DNA of 64,000 nucleotides from positions 82,112-146,111 of the forward strand of contig JAVBOM010000018.1 of the NCBI GenBank assembly GCA_031550535.1, in the 5' to 3' direction. The notes under the pieces were generated by a model. It made no database searches. It had not been told where the DNA came from and worked only from the letters and a program-made list of their open reading frames with translations. Source of the DNA: Avichristensenella sp031550535 (lineage in GTDB: Bacteria; Bacillota; Clostridia; Christensenellales; Aristaeellaceae). The position numbers and the translations under genes were made by a program. The stretch's first letter is position 1, and each line of letters starts with the position of its first letter. Of the stretch, positions 8,020 through 17,136 are shown piece by piece.

Positions 8020-9333
8020 TTACTGCGCGGCCAGCAGCGTCGAGATCGCGTCCGCGAGTTGCTGCGCGGCTTCCTCGTTCGTGATGTTCTGGTAGCTCTG
8101 CGCGCTGAAGATCTTGAAATACGCGCCTTCGGGGTCATTCTTCAGGTCGGAATGCTCAAAGTACGGGTCCAGGTCGAACGTGTTCCAGCCCTTGTTCAGC
8201 GCGTTGTTGGTCGCGTCGACGGTCATGCCGCCAATGATGCCGTTGGCGCTGGCAATCGCGAAGCCCTGCGCGCTGGCGGGAATGCCGCGCTCGCCGGCCA
8301 TGGCGATGACGCCCTCTTCCTCATTGAGCAGGAAGTTGAGCAGCGCCGCCGCTTCCCTGGGGTACTGGCATGTCTGCGTGATCGCGAACTCCATGGAAAT
8401 CTTGTTGAAGCCGCCCTTGTACGGCAGACCGTCGAACATGCCGGTGGAGACGAAGCCCGCCTGCTGGTCCTCCGGGAGCGACGTGACCAGCGGCCCAAAG
8501 GAGGTATTCCACGTGTACACGCCGGCCCAGAAGCCGTTGATCCACCGGTCGGACTTGTCAAACGGATCGGCCGCGTACTCCTTGTTCATTTTGACGGTCG
8601 GGATCACGTGCTTGTCCTCCAGGTCGCGCAGCATCTGGAAGCCCTCGGCGATTTCCTCCACGGAGTAGTTGAGCGTGTAGCCCGCATCGCCCCGGACCAC
8701 CCACGGCTTGTTGTACATGGACTCCAGATAGTACACCATGAAGATGATGCGGTCCAGCTCCGTCATCATCAGCGGGTAGTAGTCGTCGCCCAGCGCGGCG
8801 GCGAACGCTTCGCCCGACGCGAGCAGCTCGTCCCAGGTCGCGGGGATCGCGACGCCCGCCTTCTCAAATACGTTCTCGTTCCAGAACATCGTCCGGGCCG
8901 TCGTGGCGACCGGCACGCCCTGGAGCTTGCCGTCCAGCTCGCTCGCCTTCAGCGCGCCCTCGGGAAACTGCGTCAGGTCCAGCACGTCGGCCAGGTCGTA
9001 CAGGTTCACGAAAACGTTACCCTCGGAACCGAAGTTGTAGATCCAGTTCCAGTTGATCTGCACGAGATCCTGCGCGGTGTCGGTGGCAAAGGCCAGGCCC
9101 ATGGTGTCCTCCCAGCCCGTCCACACGTTGAAGGTCGGGTCGATCTTGATGTTCGGGTACTTCTCCATAAACTTGTTGATGGCCGCCTGGGTGGCGTCCG
9201 CGCGCGTTTCGCCGCCCCACCAGCTCATCGTCAGGGTAATGTTGTCCGTCGTGAGTCCTTCCGCGAGAGAGGCGGCCGGCGCGACCATAAGCAACAGCGC
9301 CAGCAAGAGGGACAGCCATTTTCCGGATTTCAT
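8020..9333 (-). CDS. Extracellular sugar-binding protein of the ABC importer
   Basis: A 437-residue family 1 solute-binding protein. A signal peptide (KWLSLLLALLLMVAPAASLA) precedes the mature start TTDNITLTMSWWGGETRAD. Binding-protein hallmarks include INKFMEKYPNIKIDP and the TAQDLVQIN segment. Unlike most Firmicute binding proteins there is no lipobox cysteine near the cleavage region, so membrane retention is unexplained. The start ATG at 9331-9333 follows GGAAGGAG; the frame extends further upstream but only this start gives a signal peptide. It is the first gene of the importer operon that ends with GH28 and GH105, so its ligand is probably a galacturonan or rhamnogalacturonan oligosaccharide (inference). 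Confidence 0.9.
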   Translation of the reverse strand: MKSGKWLSLLLALLLMVAPAASLAEGLTTDNITLTMSWWGGETRADATQAAINKFMEKYPNIKIDPTFNVWTGWEDTMGLAFATDTAQDLVQINWNWIYNFGSEGNVFVNLYDLADVLDLTQFPEGALKASELDGKLQGVPVATTARTMFWNENVFEKAGVAIPATWDELLASGEAFAAALGDDYYPLMMTELDRIIFMVYYLESMYNKPWVVRGDAGYTLNYSVEEIAEGFQMLRDLEDKHVIPTVKMNKEYAADPFDKSDRWINGFWAGVYTWNTSFGPLVTSLPEDQQAGFVSTGMFDGLPYKGGFNKISMEFAITQTCQYPREAAALLNFLLNEEEGVIAMAGERGIPASAQGFAIASANGIIGGMTVDATNNALNKGWNTFDLDPYFEHSDLKNDPEGAYFKIFSAQSYQNITNEEAAQQLADAISTLLAAQ

Positions 9334-9417
9334 TTGTGAGGGCTCCTTCCGGGTCGTGCGATACAGATCGGCATGACAGGCCGATATGCTGTGCAACCCT
9401 TTCATATTTGTGGTTTA

Positions 9418-9446
9418 AGTATAGTACACCTTGCACGCCCCGTCAA
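9418..9446 (-). promoter_or_regulatory. Promoter of the pectin-oligosaccharide importer operon
   Basis: Minus strand TTGACG (9441-9446) and TATACT (9418-9423) with a 17-bp spacer, about 85 bp upstream of the binding-protein ATG. It lies between that gene and the AraC regulator gene. Confidence 0.75.
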
Positions 9447-9471
9447 CATGGTGATGGAACAGTATTTTTAT

Positions 9472-10458
9472 TCAGTTGCACGGAATACTATGCTTCATCT
9501 GGCGGTAATCCGATAGGTTGACACCCTTCATGTTCTTGAACGTGCGATAGAAATAGCTGGCGTTGTTGAACCCGACGCGGAAAATGACGTCCTCGGTAGG
9601 CATGTTCGTCTGGTCGATGTACTCGCACGCCTTCTCAATTTTGATCCGGTTGACCATGTCCGGCAGCGGGTCGTCCGAAAACGCGCGCAAGAGCCTGCGC
9701 ATATGCCGCTCCGAATACCGGAACCGCTGGCACAGCGAGTCCATCGTGATGCTGGTGTAGTTTTCCTGGATATACGCCTGGATGCTTGCGGCCACCTCGT
9801 CCGGATCGCCCTCAGGCAGGGCTTCCGGCCGGGCGTCGAGCGACCGGACCAGGGCGACCATCAGCCGCACAAAGTCCGCCAGCAGTACCTGCTCGTACAG
9901 CGAGTCCTTGCGAAAGTACTCGCAAAACATCTCCGTCAGAAGGGCGCGGATATCCGGCGTGCCGTTGATCCACAGCGCGGGCTTGCGGGCGCCCGGCCGC
10001 TCGCTGAACAGCGATGTCATCGCGTAGCGCATCGCTCCGTCCTCGCGGCCCCGAAAGGGGGAAAGGATCCTCCGTACCGCGTCCTCCCGTATGCCGAGGT
10101 TGATGACGATATCGTCCGCCGTCTCCACCCACGGTTGATGGGCCGCGTGCGCGTTGAGCAGCATGATGTCGCCCTCGGTGGATTTTACGTACCGGTCCCC
10201 CACGCGCTGGTGCAGGCATCCCTTGTGGACGTAGACGATTTCCAAATAATCATGCGTATGCATGCCGGCCATGGGCTTTTCCACCACGCGCTTGTTTGGG
10301 TGCAGGCCCATGAACATATCCGATCCCTCGCGAAAACCGCCGCGAATGCAGAAAGGCCGGCCCTGCGGCTCGGGCTTTCGCTCGGGCTTCCACCCGGCGC
10401 CGCGGACGGGCACATGCGCGAACGCTGCGTCGATATACCGTGTCAGATCCGGTGGCAT
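9472..10458 (-). CDS. AraC-family transcriptional regulator with cupin sensor domain
   Basis: The 328-residue regulator has an N-terminal cupin (GMHTHDYLEIVYVHKG, then YVKSTEGDIMLLNAHAAH) that would bind a sugar ligand. Its C-terminal pair of helix-turn-helix motifs is SITMDSLCQRFRYSERHMRR and EDVIFRVGFNNASYFYRTF. This is the classic AraC layout for a sugar-responsive activator. The start at 10456-10458 follows GAGGAGAAACGCC; longer in-frame starts lack a good site. Its promoter is divergent from the GH106 gene and the gene lies directly upstream of the importer operon, so it is the likely local activator. Confidence 0.88.
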   Translation of the reverse strand: MPPDLTRYIDAAFAHVPVRGAGWKPERKPEPQGRPFCIRGGFREGSDMFMGLHPNKRVVEKPMAGMHTHDYLEIVYVHKGCLHQRVGDRYVKSTEGDIMLLNAHAAHQPWVETADDIVINLGIREDAVRRILSPFRGREDGAMRYAMTSLFSERPGARKPALWINGTPDIRALLTEMFCEYFRKDSLYEQVLLADFVRLMVALVRSLDARPEALPEGDPDEVAASIQAYIQENYTSITMDSLCQRFRYSERHMRRLLRAFSDDPLPDMVNRIKIEKACEYIDQTNMPTEDVIFRVGFNNASYFYRTFKNMKGVNLSDYRQMKHSIPCN

Positions 10459-10522
10459 GGCGTTTCTCCTCTTCTTTTGTCCTTTTGTCCGGTCGCGCGG
10501 TTTCTTTTGCGTATATGATGTA

Positions 10523-10551
10523 AGTATAGGAACACCAAAACGCGCCGTCAA
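10523..10551 (-). promoter_or_regulatory. Promoter of the AraC regulator gene
   Basis: Minus strand TTGACG (10546-10551) and TATACT (10523-10528), 17-bp spacer, 65 bp upstream of the ATG. Confidence 0.7.
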
Positions 10552-10773
10552 TGACGATTCCCCAAATGACGCATGCCTGAAACGAAAAACCTTCTATTAT
10601 TATATAGGCGTAAACGCGCGGTGCGCTCCGGTCCGGACGGGGCGGGGCGCGGATGGCCGGTTTCTGCGCACAAAATGTCCGTTTTTTGGATGGCCTCGGG
10701 CGGGCCGCGCTCGTATGCTTGACGCATGGAAGTCCGTATGGGAACGGAACGCGGAAAAAGGGAGGATACAGCC

Positions 10774-13700
10774 ATGAGAAAAACCATCGCCCTGCTTCTG
10801 GCGCTTTGGATGGCGCTGACCTGCGCCACGGCATTCGCCGAGGACGTCGCGGAGGAATTTGCCAGCCCGGCCACCCGGTACGCCCCGGGCGTCCGCTGGG
10901 AACTGCCGCTTGGCAATACGACCGACAAAGAACTGGAGCGCGAGCTTCGGTCGCTGTACGAGGCCGGCTTTGGCGAGGTCGAGGTGACGGCCACCGGCCA
11001 GCCCAAGGGAACGATCCCCGAGGGGTACGCGCACGCGGGCGAGGACTACGCCGACGTGTACGGCATGGGCAGCGTGGAATGGAGCCGCACGCTGCAGACC
11101 ATCCTGCGCGTGGCGAATGAGTTGGGCATTCGCGTGGATTTCCACGTGTCCGTGAACAACGGGTCCAACAAGCACATCCCCGGCATATCGCCCAATGACG
11201 CGGCGGCGTCCAAGGAGCTGGTTTCCGCGGCGGCGGTGGCCGAGGGCGGCCTGCCGGAGCTCGCGGCGATTACACCGGAGGCGAAAACATTCGTCAGCAA
11301 CGTGGACGGCACGGAGCAGCCGCTGGATCAGAACTTCTACGCCGCGCTGCTGGTGAACGTGGCGGAGAAGGGCAAGCCCGTCGAAATGCTCAAGACCATG
11401 GACGGCAGCGTCTCCGAAGGCGGCGGGTACGGCCAGGAGACGTTCGAGGCCACGTATGACATTTTGGACTTCGACAGCATCGTGGACGTGACCGCGCTGT
11501 ACGCCGAGGACGCCACGGGCGACGCGCGGGCGGCCGCGCAGGCGGCGGCGGACGCTGTGGACCTTTCGAGCGGCGCGTGGGAAGTCATCGGCTTCTGGTG
11601 GCGCGGCGACTGCACGGCCATCTCCGGCGTCACGAAGTACCCGTCCTATAAGGCGGACTACTTCAGCCTGGAGGGCACAAACGCGCTGATGGACTACTAC
11701 GAGACGGAAATCTTCCGCCTGGGTCAGGAAGGCTTTGAAGACATGGCGGACCTGCTGAAGGCGAACGGCGGCAACATCTTCGCCGATTCCTACGGCGCGA
11801 ACGCCAACTGGTCCCTGGACTTGCCGGCAAAGTTCGCGGAAGTGACCGGCGAGGGCATCCAGCGGTACTTGCCCGCGATCATCTACGCGTCGGGCTCCGG
11901 CCGCTCGGGCGAGCGCCTGTTCGGCTACGGCTTCACCGACGGGTCCGAGGAGGCCGTGAAGGCGTCCATCATGGAATGCATGACGCAGCTCCTGATCGAA
12001 AACCAGCTTGACCCGATCGTCGCGCGCTGCGCCGCGCTCGGGCTGGAATACCGCGACCAGGTGGTCTACGCCACGTCGCGGCTGGACATGATTACCGCCG
12101 CCGCGCACCTTAACATCGCGGAGGGCGAGTCGCTCAACTTTGTGGACAGCCCGGACTACTTCACCGCGATGGCCTCGGCGGCGCACTTGCTGAACAAGGA
12201 CATCGTGTCCACGGAGCACGGCGCGACGTTTGGCCAGGCGACCGGCGCATACGCGTACCCGAGCCGCATGAGCATCCGCCAGGCGAACCGCATCGTGCAG
12301 GGCGGTGTCAACCAGTACATCATGCATTACTACACGTACAACGACCTGGACTATCCGGAAACGGCCATCGCTTTGTGGCCGGGGTTCAGCGCGATGGGTT
12401 CTTTCTTCGCGGACTCCTGGCGCGACAACAGCCCCAAGTGGGAGACGGTGGACATCATGGCGCGGTATTTCGCGCGGCTGGGGTACTTCATGCGCCAGGG
12501 CGTTGTGAAGCGCGACGTGGCCGTGTACAAGCAGAGCTACTGGTATCCGCGCCATGTCCGCATCTTCTGGCTGGACGAAGCGCTGCAGGACGCGGGCTAC
12601 AGCTACGACTTCATCACCGGCGCGCTGATGCAGTTTGACGAGGCCACGGTAACGGACGGCATTCTGGCCGCCGATACCGCCGGGTACAAGGCCATCATCT
12701 TTGACGCCGAGGGCGCGCGCGACGCGCAGGATGTGCCGGTCGATCAGATCAGCCTGGACGCCGTGGAATCGTTTGTCGAGTATGCGAAGGCCGGGCTGCC
12801 CATCGTGATGGTCGGTTCCTACCCGAACGCCCTGATCGGCATGGCGAGCGAGGAGGAAACCGCCCGCTTTGACGCCGCCGTCGCGGCGCTGAAGGACATG
12901 GCGAACGTCGCGCTCGTGGATACGGAAGCGGACGTGCCCGCCGCGCTGGCCGCGCTGGGCGTCACGCCGGACGCGCAGAACCTGGAACCCGCGCGCGTTA
13001 CGTCGTACCATACCAAGGCCGACGGCATCGAGTACTACTATCTGTATAACCAGTCCAACAACTACTTTGACGCCATGGCGGACGAGTTCACCGCATCCGT
13101 CAGACACTACGGCAACACGATGGACGACGGCCAGACGATCACCACGCAAATCGCACTGACCGGCGAGGGCGTGCCGTACCGCTTTGACCTGTACAACGGC
13201 GAAATCACCCGCATCGCGGACTACACGGTGGACGGCGCGGGGCGCGTGGTCCTGAACGTGACGCTGGAAAAGGACCAGTCCACGCTCGTCGCGCTCGCCG
13301 CGAAGGACCTGATCGACGACGGCGCGGCGGATACCCTGTTCGGCACGGCGGACGGCGCGGCGCTCCTCTACAAGGGCGGACAACTCACGCTGCGCGCGGA
13401 AGCTGAGGGCGAATACACCGTCGCCCTGTCCGACGGGACGGCAAAAACCGTCGCCGCCAAGGTGCCGGATGCCATCGCGATCGGCCCGTGGGCGCTGACG
13501 ATCGATTCGTACACGAACAAGAACGAGATCGACGCCGCCGGTGTCGCGGCGTCCGAGATGAAGCACACCCTCGTCTCCGGCATCACGCTGGACGCGCTGA
13601 AGGGCTGGGCGGAGATCGGCACCGTGACGGCGACGCTGACGGAGGAGGACGGCGCGCAGCGCACGGCGGACATCGACCTGGGCACGCTGTCCGGCGTCGG

Positions 13701-14025
13701 TACGTACACCGCGGCCGTCACGCTGCCGGACGGCTGGGACGCGGCCGCCGGCGGGTATCTGCTGCGGATTGCCGATCCGTATGATCTGGTGGCCGTGACC
13801 GTAAACGGGCAGGAAGTGCCGGCAATCGATCAGATCGGGCTGACGGCTGACATCGGCGCGTATCTGGTCCCGGGCGACAACGAGATCGTCATCACGACCA
13901 ACACGACGCTGAGCAACGCGCTCGTCGCGCTCCGGCCCGATTGGTACGGAACGGCGAAGATCAACCAGTATGGCCTGCGCGGCGATGTGGCGCTCATTCC
14001 GTATGGGGATGTTGTCGTCGAGTAA
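10774..14025 (+). CDS. Secreted GH106-like alpha-L-rhamnosidase
   Basis: A 1083-residue secreted enzyme. The signal peptide RKTIALLLALWMALTCATAFA is followed by a region matching the start of GH106 enzymes (KELERELRSLYEAGFGEVEV). The catalytic-half signatures include PSRMSIRQANRIVQGGVNQ, MHYYTYNDLDYP and SWRDNSPKWETVD, all usual in GH106 rhamnosidases. A C-terminal beta-sandwich occupies the last ~150 residues. Start ATG 10774 follows GGGAGGATACAGCC. It would strip L-rhamnose from rhamnogalacturonan outside the cell, upstream of import by the neighbouring transporters. The gene is monocistronic with a strong terminator. A minus-strand open frame across the whole gene is a high-GC artefact. 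Confidence 0.8.
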   Translation: MRKTIALLLALWMALTCATAFAEDVAEEFASPATRYAPGVRWELPLGNTTDKELERELRSLYEAGFGEVEVTATGQPKGTIPEGYAHAGEDYADVYGMGSVEWSRTLQTILRVANELGIRVDFHVSVNNGSNKHIPGISPNDAAASKELVSAAAVAEGGLPELAAITPEAKTFVSNVDGTEQPLDQNFYAALLVNVAEKGKPVEMLKTMDGSVSEGGGYGQETFEATYDILDFDSIVDVTALYAEDATGDARAAAQAAADAVDLSSGAWEVIGFWWRGDCTAISGVTKYPSYKADYFSLEGTNALMDYYETEIFRLGQEGFEDMADLLKANGGNIFADSYGANANWSLDLPAKFAEVTGEGIQRYLPAIIYASGSGRSGERLFGYGFTDGSEEAVKASIMECMTQLLIENQLDPIVARCAALGLEYRDQVVYATSRLDMITAAAHLNIAEGESLNFVDSPDYFTAMASAAHLLNKDIVSTEHGATFGQATGAYAYPSRMSIRQANRIVQGGVNQYIMHYYTYNDLDYPETAIALWPGFSAMGSFFADSWRDNSPKWETVDIMARYFARLGYFMRQGVVKRDVAVYKQSYWYPRHVRIFWLDEALQDAGYSYDFITGALMQFDEATVTDGILAADTAGYKAIIFDAEGARDAQDVPVDQISLDAVESFVEYAKAGLPIVMVGSYPNALIGMASEEETARFDAAVAALKDMANVALVDTEADVPAALAALGVTPDAQNLEPARVTSYHTKADGIEYYYLYNQSNNYFDAMADEFTASVRHYGNTMDDGQTITTQIALTGEGVPYRFDLYNGEITRIADYTVDGAGRVVLNVTLEKDQSTLVALAAKDLIDDGAADTLFGTADGAALLYKGGQLTLRAEAEGEYTVALSDGTAKTVAAKVPDAIAIGPWALTIDSYTNKNEIDAAGVAASEMKHTLVSGITLDALKGWAEIGTVTATLTEEDGAQRTADIDLGTLSGVGTYTAAVTLPDGWDAAAGGYLLRIADPYDLVAVTVNGQEVPAIDQIGLTADIGAYLVPGDNEIVITTNTTLSNALVALRPDWYGTAKINQYGLRGDVALIPYGDVVVE

Positions 14026-14051
14026 GGGGAGGCCGCGCTCAGGGGATTGCG

Positions 14052-14084
14052 AGGGGGATGCCGCGGTGCGGCATCCCCCTTCTT
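14052..14084 (+). terminator. Terminator after the GH106 gene
   Basis: AGGGGGATGCCGC / GCGGCATCCCCCT is a perfect hairpin with a GGT loop, followed by TCTTGGTT. Confidence 0.8.
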
Positions 14085-14122
14085 GGTTCATTATAATTCA
14101 ATTCACGCCCATTCGGCCCGCC

Positions 14123-15187
14123 CTACAGCAGCACCTCATGCCCCGTCCGCGCAGACTCGTAGATCGCGTCCAGAATGCGCATGATGGTCACGCCATCCGC
14201 CGCCGGGTTGCGGCAGGGAATGCCCTCGCGCACACAGGCCACAAAGTGGTTGATCTCGTTCTCAAAGAGGCCCGCAAACGATAGCGCCGAAGGGGTCACG
14301 AGCGTCACGTTCGTCATATGGTCGTTCCACTCGCCGTAGATTTCCAGCTCCGGCTCCAGCTTCGCGCCCGCCTTCGTGCCGAACAGCTCGACACGGCCCA
14401 CGTCCTTTTTCACGTTGAGCGAGAAGCTCGCGTCCACGTTGACCACCGCGCCGTTTTCGTAGCGGATCATCGCGGTGACGAAGTCCTCCACGTCGCAGAT
14501 GTCGTGATCCGTGGCGCTGGAGGCGATGTACCCCGCCTTGGACTTGACGTTCTTCCGGGCATACAGCTTCTGGAATGTCGCGCCGTAGACAGAGACCGGA
14601 TTCGGGTTGCCCATCAGGAATCGCGTCATGTCGATCACGTGCACGCCCAGGTCGATCAGCGGGCCGCCGCCGGAGCGGGACTTGTCGCCAAACCAGCCGC
14701 CCGGGTTGCCCTTCCTGCGCAGGTACGTGGCCTTGGCGTGGTACAGCTCGCCGAAATCACCCCGGTCGATGAACTCGCGGAGGATGTCGCAGTCGTTGCC
14801 AAAGCGGCGCACGAAGCCGATCATCAGCAGCTTGCCGCTGCGCTCGGCCGCCTCCTGCATCTTCAGGGCTTCCTGTGTGCTCGTCGCCATCGGCTTTTCG
14901 CACAGCACGTTCAGCCCCGCTTCCAGCGCCGCGATGGTGACGGGCGCGTGCTGGCTGTTCCACGTGCAGACGGATACCGCGTCCAGCTTCTCCGCCGCCA
15001 GCATTTTTGTGTAGTCCGTATACAGCCGCTCGGCGGGCACACCGTAGGTCTCGCCGCGCCGCGCCAGCAGCTCCGCGTTCAGGTCGCACAGGGCGCGGAT
15101 TTCCACCTGCGGGTTCTTTTGATACGCGTTCAGGTGGGATTCGGAAATCGTGCCCGTGCCGATGACGCCGATTTTGATCGTATCCAT
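14123..15187 (-). CDS. Gfo/Idh/MocA-family NAD(P)-dependent oxidoreductase
   Basis: The 354-residue product has an N-terminal Rossmann fold (IKIGVIGTGTISESHLNAY) and the family's CEKPMA catalytic-lysine motif, followed by the alpha/beta substrate domain (GGGPLIDLGVHVIDMTRFLM). These enzymes oxidise or reduce sugars, inositols or sugar acids; the substrate cannot be assigned. Start ATG 15185-15187 is preceded by GAGGATGGTTCATAC. In-frame upstream sequence only translates a PE63 element and is rejected. It lies downstream of the Lrp-like gene on the same strand, within the sugar-acid region, so a role in uronate or deoxy-sugar metabolism is plausible. Confidence 0.9.
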   Translation of the reverse strand: MDTIKIGVIGTGTISESHLNAYQKNPQVEIRALCDLNAELLARRGETYGVPAERLYTDYTKMLAAEKLDAVSVCTWNSQHAPVTIAALEAGLNVLCEKPMATSTQEALKMQEAAERSGKLLMIGFVRRFGNDCDILREFIDRGDFGELYHAKATYLRRKGNPGGWFGDKSRSGGGPLIDLGVHVIDMTRFLMGNPNPVSVYGATFQKLYARKNVKSKAGYIASSATDHDICDVEDFVTAMIRYENGAVVNVDASFSLNVKKDVGRVELFGTKAGAKLEPELEIYGEWNDHMTNVTLVTPSALSFAGLFENEINHFVACVREGIPCRNPAADGVTIMRILDAIYESARTGHEVLL

Positions 15188-15224
15188 GTATGAACCATCC
15201 TCAATTTTTAGTGAGTAGTGATGT

Positions 15225-15287
15225 GACGGCGGCGCTGATTGGAACAAGCGGGCGCCATAAGGGGATTTCCTAAGGAATCCCTACCTC
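15225..15287 (-). repeat. PE63 element overlapping the stop of the Lrp-like gene
   Basis: Full 63-bp copy. Its first bases supply the GA of the TGA stop (TGAGGTAGGGATTCC on the minus strand). Removing it in silico would extend the regulator by VYITTH-type residues to a new TAA. Confidence 0.9.
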
Positions 15288-15744
15288 ATACGCTGGTGGC
15301 CTCAAACGACGCGTACCCGAACGGCTCCGAGAGCGAAGCCAGGACGAGCTGCGTTCGCGTCTTGCCAAATCGCTCCATCTCGCCGATGAACGCAGTCAGC
15401 TCCCGCCGGTTCTTGAACACCGCGCGCATGATCACGGAGTAATCCCCGGTGATGTGGTCGCAGGAGATGACCTGCTGTTTGGTCCGGATAATTGCGCGAA
15501 ACACGTCCCGCTTCTCCGGCGGCAGCGCCACGTGGATGACCGCTGTGATTTCGTATCCTAGCTTTTCATAGTCGAGCACGGCGTGATACCCCACGATCGT
15601 CGCGTCGCCCTCCAGCTTTCGGATGCGCATGGCCACAGCGGGCGCCGACAGGTTGATCTGCGCGGCAAGCTCCTTCAGGGTCCTGCGCGCGTTGCCGGTC
15701 AGTTCGTTCAGAATCGCAAAATCAATGGCGTCCAGCGTACACAT
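15286..15744 (-). CDS. Lrp/AsnC-family transcriptional regulator
   Basis: A 152-residue regulator with an N-terminal winged helix (DAIDFAILNELTGNARRTLKELAAQINLS split into helices, then APAVAMRIRKLE) and a C-terminal RAM/AsnC ligand domain (EITAVIHVALPPEKRDVF). Such proteins respond to amino acids or small metabolites. The start at 15742-15744 follows GGGAGGTACGCCCC. Its stop codon is formed by the start of a PE63 element, so the last few native residues may have been lost. Its upstream region contains a 13-bp inverted repeat that may be its own operator. Confidence 0.9.
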   Translation of the reverse strand: MCTLDAIDFAILNELTGNARRTLKELAAQINLSAPAVAMRIRKLEGDATIVGYHAVLDYEKLGYEITAVIHVALPPEKRDVFRAIIRTKQQVISCDHITGDYSVIMRAVFKNRRELTAFIGEMERFGKTRTQLVLASLSEPFGYASFEATSV

Positions 15745-15763
15745 GGGGCGTACCTCCCGCGTT

Positions 15764-15904
15764 AATACCACCTGTGATGCTAAATTGAGGGGAAATTCTG
15801 GCATTGGGGGTAAATTCGCCTTTTTCTGCGATGAATCTCGCCGCTAAAATCGCGAAAACACCCTGTCCCGCCAATATAATAACACAGGTGGTATTAGTAT
15901 GCAA
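15764..15904 (-). promoter_or_regulatory. Promoter and candidate operator pair of the Lrp-like gene
   Basis: Minus-strand promoter TTGCAT (15899-15904) and TATTAT (15876-15881), 17-bp spacer. A 13-bp sequence, AATACCACCTGTG (15764-15776), has an exact inverted copy at 15883-15895. One copy is inside the promoter spacer and the other just upstream of the ribosome binding site. This fits autoregulation by a multimeric Lrp protein. Confidence 0.6.
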
Positions 15905-15954
15905 GAGATTTTATACGCTATTTCCCTATAAATTCTTCAGACAAATAGTGTACT

Positions 15955-16857
15955 TTACACCTCGTTCCAGATTCTCCGCGCATTGTCCAGCGAAACGCGG
16001 GACGCGTACTTTGGCTCCTCAAAGCCCTCAAACTCGATGGCGATGTTCTTGTCGTAGCCGGAAGCCTTGATCGCGCCCAGAATCTCGTACAGATCCAGGT
16101 CGCCCTGGGCCAGGATGGAGCCGCGCAGGTAGCGCCCGGCGTTGCTGCGGAACCAGTGGCCGCCGCAGTCAAACTCCGTCGTGTCGCCCGGGTCGCGCTT
16201 CCTGATGTAGAAGTCCTTCAGGTGGATCATTTCGCACAGCGGCGCCAGCTTCTGCGCGGCGGCGGACGGATCCTCGTCCACGCAGGCGATGTTGCCGGTA
16301 TCCAGCAGCATCTTGTAGTTGTCGCGGTTCACGGCGCGCACCAGGCGCTCGCACCGGTCGCAGCCGTTGACGAAAAAGCCGTGGTTCTCCAGCAGGGTCG
16401 TCACGCCGCGCGTGGCCGCGTATTCGGAAATGCGCGTCGCCGCCTCCACCATGCGCGGGAACAGCTTTTCAAAATACGCCACGCCCAGCTCCTCGCGCGT
16501 GCGGCGGAAGGCGGAAATATCATGGCGCATGCGCGGCAGGCCGAGCTCCGCGGCGATGTCCACGTGCTTCTTCACACGCGCGATCTCCGCCTCAAACGCC
16601 GCGTCGTCCTCGTCGATCAGGTTCGCCAGGACGGAGTAGTTCACCAGCGGCACACCCGCGTCCCGCGCCGTGTCCTTCGCGATTTTGATGGTGTCGTAGT
16701 CGATGCTGCCGTCGTCGTGCTCAAACTTGTAGGAGAAGGGCACCAATTCAACGCACTCCGCCCCCTGCGACGCGGCCCATTCGATGGCAGTCTTTAGCGT
16801 CATCCTCCCCTCACGAATCTCGCGGTTGATCGAGTATAGGCTCAGTCCCAGCTTCAT
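15955..16857 (-). CDS. Sugar phosphate isomerase/epimerase family TIM-barrel protein
   Basis: The 300-residue product belongs to the xylose-isomerase-like TIM barrel (AP endonuclease family 2) group. It starts KLGLSLYSINREIREG, and metal-site residues lie in strands such as TTLLENHGFFVNG, KMLLDTGNIACVDED and MIHLKDFYIRK. Family members are isomerases, epimerases or dehydratases of sugars, inositols and hydroxypyruvate. The exact reaction is not evident. It is divergent from the LplB permease gene and so may act on the sugar taken up by that importer. Confidence 0.88.
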   Translation of the reverse strand: MKLGLSLYSINREIREGRMTLKTAIEWAASQGAECVELVPFSYKFEHDDGSIDYDTIKIAKDTARDAGVPLVNYSVLANLIDEDDAAFEAEIARVKKHVDIAAELGLPRMRHDISAFRRTREELGVAYFEKLFPRMVEAATRISEYAATRGVTTLLENHGFFVNGCDRCERLVRAVNRDNYKMLLDTGNIACVDEDPSAAAQKLAPLCEMIHLKDFYIRKRDPGDTTEFDCGGHWFRSNAGRYLRGSILAQGDLDLYEILGAIKASGYDKNIAIEFEGFEEPKYASRVSLDNARRIWNEV

Positions 16858-17018
16858 ATTGCATCCTCCCTATAGTGATTGTATTGGCCCAAGTATAGCA
16901 AGCCTGCCGTCCCTCGTGCAGGGAAGAGGGCAAGAACGAAGAAAAGCAAAGCGAAGAGCGGGCAAAACTTTCGAAAACAAAGAGAGACCGCCAAAAAACT
17001 TTGTAATTCTTGTTCTTT

Positions 17019-17048
17019 TTGACAATATCCCTGTTTTCCCGGTAGTAT
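17019..17048 (+). promoter_or_regulatory. Promoter of the second importer operon
   Basis: TTGACA (17019-17024) with TAGTAT (17043-17048), 18-bp spacer, or an overlapping TATAGT slightly further on. About 90 bp before the LplB-type ATG. Confidence 0.6.
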
Positions 17049-17136
17049 AGTGTGCAAGAAGGGCGTGGCAAATGACAGGCCGCGAAATCAATGACCGGCT
17101 CCATATCCGGCTCCATACACGATGGGAGGACAACGC

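Noticed and set aside
10600..14091. A 1163-codon open frame on the minus strand
   Set aside because: It lies opposite the GH106 gene, has Arg/His-rich low-complexity translation, no start signal and no recognisable domain; it is a high-GC codon-position artefact.
15188..15247. Upstream start (MFQSAPPS...) for the oxidoreductase
   Set aside because: The residues are the translation of the PE63 element, present before several frames, and there is no ribosome binding site.
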